Assembly: GCA_006937955.1 (NCBI GenBank)
Contig: SSNP01000044.1
Coordinates: 1 to 64,000 of the forward strand
Length of the DNA: 64,000 bases
Reading direction: 5' to 3'
Origin: Pachypanchax playfairii
Lineage: Eukaryota; Chordata; Actinopteri; Cyprinodontiformes; Aplocheilidae
A program made the position numbers and the translations under genes. Below, one piece after another: positions 59,501 through 64,000 of the stretch. The notes under the pieces were generated by a model. It searched no databases and was not told where the DNA came from. It was given only the letters and a program-made list of their open reading frames with translations. Numbering within the stretch: position 1 is the stretch's first letter; each line of letters starts with the position of its first letter.

Positions 59501-60893
59501 GTCTGTTATGATACACAGACTGATGATGAAACTTTACAGTCTCATTAAAATATCTTTCTTAATGATCTCAGGTCCCTTTCATTGATGATCCTCCATGTAA
59601 CTGATAACTGACAAATATCATCCAACACTCACTGTGTTTCTGAATCTTTGGAACTTGGATTCATTTTTTCTGTGTAACATCTGAATGATGTGAAAGACAC
59701 AAAGTGGGCGGAGTTTTCAATCCACACAACACTGTCTTTTAATGCATATTTTCTCTTTGATATTTCAAGGAGTTCAGCTTTACACATCTGTATAATTGAT
59801 GTATTTATTCTGACTCTCATCCTCATTTTACAAGCGACTATGTGATCTCTTCAGGTTGCTCAGTTGCTGCTGAGCAGTAACATGGTGGCGGCACTTTTGG
59901 AAGCAGATGAAGGAAACAGCCACGACTCCAGCAGCCCTCTTCATCTGGCAGCCAGGAATGGACACAGAGACGTCATCAAGTGAGATCACCTGCAGAAACT
60001 AAATGTGTGATGGCTGCATGTCTGTTGGAAATGTCTTGATCCCCTTTTCACTCATTAAACCAGCCAATCACAACACGAGTGAGACAGTCGTTCAGTATCT
60101 GCACCCACTTGTTCCACTTGACAACATGCAGATTCCATATAGAGAGATGGTTTCAAACCCTGGACATTGTTGCTGCAAGGCTACACACTGCTCCACCGTG
60201 CAGCCCACTAGACTTTTACAATCAATTTAAATGTATATTTAAAGATTTGAGACAGTATAGAAAGTTGTATTAATAGAAAATAATTCTCATTTTAAAAAAG
60301 AACAAAATTCAGTCTGAGTTTTTAAGGTGGCAAATTAAATTGTGGATTTTTAACATTTTTTATGATAAATCATTTTATTGTAAAATATATATATATCTAT
60401 AAACCACAGTATTTCTACACATCACATGCAAGTGAAAACGTGCACCGTCGGTGAATATTTAAGTAACAGGACATTTTTTCTCTCAACATGTTTTCAGTTA
60501 AGTGTAATTACACAAAGATCAAATCTATGTGATGAATTAATTAAATATTCTATGAAAGCTACAGAACTGTAGAGTCCTGCACTGGTGGCAGCACCGTGGG
60601 GGGAGCGGGGGGGGGGACATTAACTCAACATGATTCAGTATTAAATCATCTCCATATTTAAAACCTGTTACATGTTACATGTATGTATGAATCCAAGGCA
60701 GTGTGCTGACTGAGTGTCACCCACATGTATTTATGAAATATATTCAGTTGATAGAGTGAATATGTTTCTGATCTTCATCTTTAGTTTTACTGCATGTTGG
60801 ACTTTATTTCACAGACTGCTGCTGAAAGCTGGTATTGACATCAACAGAGCCACGAAAGCAGGAACCGCTCTGCACGAAGCAGCTCCTGTCTCN
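32409..60893 (+). CDS. caskin2: Caskin-family ankyrin/SH3/SAM scaffold, 5' half of gene (caskin2-like), truncated
   Basis: Seven exons join in phase: 32409-32502, 48988-49039, 49294-49391, 53577-53722, 54956-55051, 59855-59979 and 60815-60893 (cut). They encode the N-terminus MGKEQDLMVAVKTGD and five full ankyrin repeats plus the start of a sixth. Words such as KRLNVNYQDSDG, DGQIPLHLSAQYGHYEV and KKTPLDLACEFGRLKV match Caskin2 more closely than Caskin1 as I recall them, while GIDINR and SSNMVAALLE look Caskin1-like, so the paralogue call is tentative. Caskins are cytoplasmic scaffolds with SH3 and two SAM domains further on; these are not in the window. Introns total about 28 kb and are rich in tandem repeats. 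The gene is interrupted at an N within exon 7. Confidence 0.85.
32535..37003. repeat. TGTCG pentanucleotide array with complex variants (caskin intron 1)
   Basis: About 4.5 kb is made of TGTCG words mixed with TGTTG, TGTCA, TGTCT and CGCGT. A recurrent composite block reads TCTTGTGTCATGTGTCGGGT followed by CTCATGTCGTGT, at irregular spacing, so a higher-order structure exists. The plus strand is almost free of A. The open frames on both strands, up to 899 codons, are repeat artefacts. The first of them begins in the true first exon and simply reads on into the array. Confidence 0.97.
37004..38205. other. Intronic sequence, nothing recognised
   Basis: It contains a G-rich tract at about 37454-37478 that could form a G-quadruplex. 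Otherwise there is no gene, RNA or repeat family that I can name. Confidence 0.45.
38206..39437. repeat. Composite minisatellite with 49- and 68-bp units
   Basis: Units begin TAGAACTCATCCTGGTTCTG and are either short (49 bp, ending TTCCTGTCCTGG) or long (68 bp, ending CTCAGACTCCAGTGGGTCCAG). In the first half, one short plus two long units form a higher-order period of about 185 bp (starts near 38206, 38391 and 38577). Later units are mostly long, and some lose the GGTTCTGATGG part. Confidence 0.93.
39440..39600 (+). mobile_element. Copy of the dispersed teleost repeat also present at 23222-24440
   Basis: The words GGTTAATTGATGACTCTAAA, CTGACCCTAGGTGTG, ACCTGTCCAGGTGTAGCCCC and CACCAGCTCCCTGCGACCC occur in the order of a very common fish repeat. 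This copy lies on the opposite strand from the one in mettl9 intron 1. It has no coding capacity. Confidence 0.6.
39601..40744. other. Intronic sequence, nothing recognised
   Basis: This is AT-moderate single-copy-looking DNA. No open frame with family features was found. Confidence 0.45.
40745..41665. repeat. 21-bp minisatellite with a duplicated block of about 398 bp
   Basis: The unit is TCTGGGGTCAGTCTGTCTCG plus one base. Variants include GGGGTGAG, TTTGGGATGAG, ATATCATCTCTGTGG and AATTTCTGGGGTCGG. The ordered run of variants at about 40813-41010 recurs at 41211-41408, showing that a block of about 19 units was duplicated in tandem. Confidence 0.95.
41666..42088. other. Intronic sequence, nothing recognised
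   Basis: There is no gene or repeat signal beyond short AT-rich tracts. Confidence 0.4.
42089..42594 (-). repeat. Interspersed repeat, copy 2 (inverted relative to 645-1311)
   Basis: The reverse complement aligns with 645-1311 from the TTTAAAGA..CCATTTCACAC end to CACCCACTATGAAGGTAAGA. This copy lacks the internal duplication and the extra 5' insert of copy 1. It lies in caskin intron 1. Confidence 0.8.
42595..42914. other. Intronic sequence, nothing recognised
   Basis: No feature could be supported here. Confidence 0.4.
42915..43050. repeat. 12-bp minisatellite, about eleven copies
   Basis: The unit is CCTGTCCTCAGA with variants CCTGTCCTCGTA, CCTATCCTCAGA and ACTTGTCCTCAG. The short open frames here follow the four-codon period. 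Confidence 0.9.
43051..43564. other. Intronic sequence, nothing recognised
   Basis: No feature could be supported here. Confidence 0.4.
43565..47012. repeat. GATGGT/GATAAT/GATGAT array with a 209-bp higher-order period
   Basis: About 3.4 kb consists of trinucleotide-based GAT words grouped as GATGGTGATAATGATGGTGA, broken by rare markers such as GATGTGATGG, AGTGACGGTGATTATTATGG and GTGATCATGATG. A block carrying the GACGGTGATTATTATGG marker recurs at 209-bp spacing near 45461, 45670 and 45879, with related blocks near 44077, 44710, 46340 and 46742. Histidine/isoleucine/serine-rich frames on the minus strand are artefacts of the triplet period. Confidence 0.96.
47013..47731. other. Intronic sequence, nothing recognised
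   Basis: No feature could be supported here. Confidence 0.4.
47732..48362. repeat. 36-bp minisatellite, about 17 copies
   Basis: The unit is TCTAGCTGTGGACGGGAAGG followed by ATCTCCTGTAGAGGGT. The main variants are CTCCCGAAG/CTCCCGTAG and GGTGTGG/GCTGTGG, with the Cs of CTCCCG clustered in the second half. The 12-residue period gives long minus-strand frames (RTLYRRSFPSTA) with no other support. Confidence 0.95.
48363..48987. repeat. Possible old interspersed repeat before caskin exon 2
   Basis: The segment from about 48405 (ggatggacccaaatgcagga, acaacaaacttttaatgcaa) has the look of a common fish dispersed element near its terminus. The rest is A-rich and not recognised. The assignment is weak. 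Confidence 0.3.
48988..49039 (+). CDS. caskin2: caskin coding exon 2
   Basis: The acceptor is ttccttag and the donor ACGG|GTGAGA. The exon encodes K then LLGSNKRLNVNYQDSD, the linker into the first ankyrin repeat. Phase fits exons 1 and 3. Confidence 0.9.
49294..49391 (+). CDS. caskin2: caskin coding exon 3 (ankyrin repeat 1)
   Basis: The exon encodes FSALHHAALTGTTELLSMLL and EAQATVDIKDIN, a canonical ankyrin repeat. The acceptor is tctcag and the donor AATG|GTATCA. Confidence 0.92.
49501..50818 (+). mobile_element. L2/Maui-like LINE fragment, inactive
   Basis: Reverse-transcriptase motifs occur in the right order but in different frames: PGNYRPISKLPFLAKVLEKL (about 49509), LDLSSAFDTVDH, GVPQGSVLGP and LYADD (about 49923-49937). 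NSSKTEMLI, SHLDYCNSLYTCF, VQNAAARL and the C-terminal APRLWNALSLSL (about 50608) follow. A stretch of some 25 codons is missing before the AFDTVDH block, and a TAG stop follows YADDI directly. The 3' end has GCTATACAAATAAAGTTTTA followed by CTTA repeats, the usual L2 tail. It is inserted in caskin intron 3 in sense orientation and cannot be active. Confidence 0.88.
50819..51239. other. Intronic sequence, nothing recognised
   Basis: No feature could be supported here. Confidence 0.4.
51240..51540 (+). mobile_element. Second degenerate LINE (L2-like) fragment
   Basis: The plus strand reads ISRLDYCNTLFTCLNKTLLD and RLHGVLKHSKAPHQ, corresponding to the SRLDYCNxLxxCLNKxxLxRL region of L2-type proteins. 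Similarity fades after about 51460. It lies 0.4 kb downstream of the first L2 tail, so it is a separate insertion or an older copy. Confidence 0.6.
51705..53071. repeat. 22-bp minisatellite, about 62 copies (caskin intron 3)
   Basis: The unit is CAGACAGTTTAGAACCTGCA plus GC or AC. The variant TAATCACACAGTTTAGAA is spaced at multiples of the unit, mostly in the first two thirds, so multi-unit blocks have been copied. Confidence 0.96.
53072..53576. other. Intronic sequence, nothing recognised
   Basis: No feature could be supported here apart from the acceptor tttttccag before exon 4. Confidence 0.4.
53577..53722 (+). CDS. caskin2: caskin coding exon 4 (ankyrin repeats 2 and 3)
   Basis: The exon encodes MRPLHYAAWQGKPDSVLFLL, RAGASVNSPSF and DGQIPLHLSAQYGHYEV. 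The donor is GAGGTG|GTGAGT and the acceptor tttccag. Confidence 0.93.
53723..54955. other. caskin intron 4, partly repeat-like
   Basis: The segment from about 54310 to 54570 (gtggtatatggaatattttc, ccagccaataggtggcagaa) looks like fragments of dispersed elements, but I cannot assign a family. Nothing else is recognised. Confidence 0.35.
54956..55051 (+). CDS. caskin2: caskin coding exon 5 (ankyrin repeats 3 and 4)
   Basis: The exon is 32 whole codons, SEMLLQHQSNPCLMNNVKKT and PLDLACEFGRLK. The acceptor is ccctcag and the donor AAG|GTACGG. Confidence 0.93.
55291..59071. repeat. CATGTG minisatellite (caskin intron 5)
   Basis: About 3.8 kb is made of 7- to 9-bp words TGGCATG, TGTGGCATG, TGTCATG and TGTATCATA, with GACATGTGTCGTGTGTCATG as a recurring composite marker. 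The 5' part has longer GTGTGTGGCATG forms. Copies are scrambled at the word level but share long identical runs, as expected from repeated block exchange. The C/H/V/M-rich frames on both strands are artefacts. Confidence 0.96.
59072..59854. other. Unique 3' flank of the CATGTG array in caskin intron 5
   Basis: This is single-copy-looking intron sequence with the acceptor tcttcag before exon 6. Its first part (to 59543) recurs base for base, by eye, at 63529-64000. Confidence 0.6.
59855..59979 (+). CDS. caskin2: caskin coding exon 6 (ankyrin repeats 4 and 5)
   Basis: The exon encodes VAQLLLSSNMVAALLEADEG, NSHDSSSPLHLAARNGHRDV and I plus two bases. The donor is ATCAA|GTGAGA and the acceptor tcttcag. 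Confidence 0.93.
59980..60814. other. caskin intron 6
   Basis: There is an AT-rich stretch near 60390 and a G-run at about 60598-60616. No gene or named repeat was seen. Confidence 0.4.
60815..60893 (+). CDS. caskin2: caskin coding exon 7, truncated at an ambiguous base
   Basis: The acceptor is atttcacag. The exon encodes LLLKAGIDINRATKAGTALH and EAAPV and then stops at N (60893). The family continues after HEAA with LxGKTEVVRLLL; instead the frame reads PVS and the CATGTG array begins directly. The last few bases before N already depart from the expected sequence, as at a low-quality contig end. Confidence 0.85.
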
Positions 60894-63528
60894 CATATGT
60901 GTGACATGTGTCAGGTGTGGCATGTGGCATGTGGCATGTATCATATGTGTGACATGTGTGGCATGTGGCATGTGTGGCATGTGTCATGTGTGGCATGTGG
61001 CATGTGTCATGTGTGGCATGTGGCATGTGTGGCATGTGTCATGTGTGGCATGTGGCATGTGTCATGTGTGGCATGTGGCATGTGTCATGTGTGGCATGTG
61101 TCATGTGTCATGTGTGGCATGTGTCGTGTGTCATGTATGGTATGTGGCATGTGTCATCTGTGGCATGTGGCATGTGTCATGTGTGACATGTGTCGTGTGT
61201 CATGTGTGGCATGTGGCATGTGTCATGTGTGGCATGTATCATATGTGTGACATGTGTGGCATGTGGCATGTGTGGCATGTGTCATGTGTGGCATGTGGCA
61301 TGTGTCATGTGTGGCATGTGGCATGTGTGGCATGTGTCATGTGTGGCATGTGGCATGTGTCATGTGTGGCATGTGGCATGTGTCATGTGTGGCATGTGGC
61401 ATGTGTCATGTGTGGCATGTATCATATGTGTGACATGTGTGGCATGTGGCATGTGTGGCATGTGTCATGTGTGGCATGTGGCATGTGTCATGTGTGGCAT
61501 GTATCATATGTGTGACATGTGTCAGGTGTGGCATGTGGCATGTGTCATGTATCATATGTGTGACATGTGTCGTGTGTGGCATGTGTCATGTGTGGCATGT
61601 GGCATGTGTCATGTGTGGCATGTGGCATGTGTCATGTGTGGCATGTGGCATGTGTGGCATGTGTCATGTGTGGCATGTGGCATGTGTCATGTGTGACATG
61701 TGTCGTGTGTCATGTATGGCATGTGGCATGTGTCATCTGTGGCATGTGGCATGTGTCATGTGTGACATGTGTCGTGTGTCATGTGTGGCATGTGGCATGT
61801 GTCATGTGTGGCATGTATCATATGTGTGACATGTGTCATGTGTGGCATGTGGCATGTGTCATGTGTGGCATGTGGCATGTGTCATGTGTGGCATGTGGCA
61901 TGTGGCATGTGTGGCATGTGGCATGTGGCATGTGTGGCATGTGGCATGTGTCATATGTCATATGTGACATGTGTCGTGTGTCATGTGTGGCATGTGGCAT
62001 GTGTCATGTGTGGCATGTATCATATGTGTGGCATGTGTCATGTGTGGCATGTGGCATGTGTGGCATGTGTCATGTGTGGCATGTGGCATGTGTCATGTGT
62101 GGCATGTGGTGTGTGTGACATGTGTCATGTGTGTGGCATGTGGCATGTGTCATGTGTGGCATGTGGCATGTGTCATGTGTGGCATGTGGCATGTGTCGTG
62201 TGTGGCATGTGGCATGTGTCATGTGTGACATGTATCATATGTGTGACATGTGTCAGGTGTGGCATGTGGCATGTGTCATGTATCATATGTGTGACATGTG
62301 TCGTGTGTGGCATGTGTCATGTGTGTGGCATGTATCATATGTGTGACATGTGTCATGTGTGTGGCATGTGTCATGTGTGTGGCATGTATCATATGTGTGA
62401 CATGTGTGTGGCATGTATCATATGTGTGACATGTGTCATGTATGGCATGTGGCATGTGTCATCTGTGGCATGTGGCATGTGTCATGTGTGACATGTGTCG
62501 TGTGTCATGTGTGGCATGTGGCATGTGTCGTGTGTGGCATGTGGCATGTGTGGCATGTGTCATGTGTGGCATGTGGCATGTGGCATGTGTGGCATGTGGC
62601 ATGTGGCATGTGTGGCATGTGGCATGTGTCATATGTCATATGTGACATGTGTCGTGTGTCATGTGTGGCATGTGGCATGTGTCATGTGTGGCATGTATCA
62701 TATGTGTGACATGTGTCATGTGTGGCATGTGGCATGTGTCATGTGTGGCATGTGGCATGTGGCATGTGTGGCATGTGGCATGTGGCATGTGTCATGTGTG
62801 ACATGTGTCGTGTGTCATGTGTGGCATGTGGCATGTGGCATGTGTCATGTGTCATGTGTGGCATGTGTCATGTGTCATGTGTGGCATGTGGCATGTGTCA
62901 TGTGTGACATGTGTCGTGTGGCATGTGGCATGTGGCATGTGTGGCATGTGGCATGTGTCATATGTCATATGTGACATGTGTCGTGTGTCATGTGTGGCAT
63001 GTGGCATGTGTCATGTGTGGCATGTGGCATGTGTCATGTGTGGCATGTGGCATGTGTCATGTGTGGCATGTATCATATGTGTGACATGTGTCAGGTGTGG
63101 CATGTGGCATGTGTCATGTATCATATGTGTGACATGTGTCACATGTGGCATGTGGCATGTGTCGTGTGTGGCATGTGGCATGTGTCATGTGTGGCATGTG
63201 GCATGTGTGGCATGTGTCATGTGTGGCATGTGGCATGTGTCATGTGTGACATGTGTCGTGTGTCATGTATGGTATGTGGCATGTGTCATCTGTGGCATGT
63301 GGCATGTGTCATGTGTGACATGTGTCGTGTGTCATGTGTGGCATGTGGCATGTGTCATGTGTGGCATGTATCATATGTGTGACATGTGTCATGTGTGGCA
63401 TGTGGCATGTGGCATGTGTCATGTGTGGCATGTGGCATGTGTCATGTGTGGCATGTGGCATGTGTGGCATGTGGCATGTGGCATGTGTGGCATGTGGCAT
63501 GTGTCATGTGTGACATGTGTCGTGTGTG
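60894..63528. repeat. Second CATGTG array, after the ambiguous base
   Basis: It shares words, composite markers and 3' boundary with the array at 55291-59071, but the order of variants is not a simple copy. It starts immediately after the N at 60893 with no unique DNA in between. Confidence 0.95.
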
Positions 63529-64000
63529 TGACATTTTTGACATGTTTCGTGACATAACTCAGCTACAGACACATGCCCTCTCCATACTAGTTAAACATTG
63601 TTGTTTGAGCGATAGTTACCTTGTTTTGGACTCATCTTACCACATTCTTTGTCTTTATACAACTTTATTAAAATGTCATTATTTTTTTAATAGCATGTAA
63701 GATTCACAAAGCATTTACCAAAGTGTATGTTCAGTGAACAGATGCGTTAGTATCCAAGGGAACCATCATCTAGTATTTTAACCATCAGGATCTGATGCTG
63801 TCACAGTAGAACCTCTAAACAAACTTCTGGCTTTCATAAACTCAGTTACATGTTAAAATCACGTGTTCCTGCTGGTTTTCGTCTGTTTAATCTGAGCCTA
63901 AAGCTTCTTCATGAAGGTGTTTGACACGGTGTTGGTCCAGAGGAAGAAACTGGTCTTGTCTGTTATGATACACAGACTGATGATGAAACTTTACAGTCTC
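63529..64000. repeat. Duplicate of the intron-5 unique flank (59072-59543)
   Basis: From GTGTGTGACATTTTTGACAT onward to the window end, the sequence reads as identical to that beginning near 59067, at a constant offset of 4457 bp. If the match continues, a second copy of exon 6 would lie just beyond the window, near position 64312. Confidence 0.92.

Noticed and set aside
55287..63557. Cysteine/histidine-rich frames resembling metal-binding repeats
   Set aside because: They come from the CATGTG array. C-H-V-M periodicity follows directly from TGT/CAT/GTG codons.

Overview
The window is vertebrate, almost certainly teleost, nuclear DNA. I base this on split genes with GT/AG introns, a Tc1-like transposase end, L2/Maui-like and RTE-like LINE remnants, and three genes recognisable as vertebrate orthologues.

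Layout. Positions 1-463 hold the 3' end of a Tc1-like transposon. Positions 1831-8047 hold a 40-bp minisatellite and 8665-9735 two nested minisatellites. kdelr2 (KDEL receptor 2, minus strand, five coding exons, 212 aa, apparently intact) lies at 10510-17576, and its first intron is nearly all a 20-bp minisatellite. mettl9 (protein-histidine methyltransferase, minus strand, five coding exons, 330 aa, apparently intact) lies at 19209-25005, with LINE debris, a 33-bp minisatellite and CA repeats in its introns. Two GC-rich arrays with 30-bp and 13-bp units fill 26911-30299. A caskin-family gene (plus strand, caskin2-like) starts at 32409. Seven coding exons, about 229 residues covering five and a half ankyrin repeats, are spread over 28 kb. 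Its introns carry a CpG-bearing pentanucleotide array, several minisatellites, a GATGGT/GATAAT array, a dead L2 element and a CATGTG array. The gene breaks off inside exon 7 at a single N (60893).

After that N the sequence returns to the intron-5 CATGTG array and then to its unique 3' flank, which reads as identical to 59067-59543 up to the window end. This is either a false duplication in the assembly or a local duplication.

The genes do not form a functional unit. KDELR2 is a Golgi-to-ER retrieval receptor, METTL9 a histidine methyltransferase, and caskins are neuronal scaffolds. What stands out is the repeat load: at least fifteen tandem-repeat arrays of different unit sequence cover somewhat over half of the window by my boundary estimates, most of them inside introns. 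I found no convincing new enzymatic or defence system. The best leads are the assembly junction, the array structure (nested re-amplification, higher-order periods, CpG-decay variants) and the dense transcription-factor-like motifs in some units.
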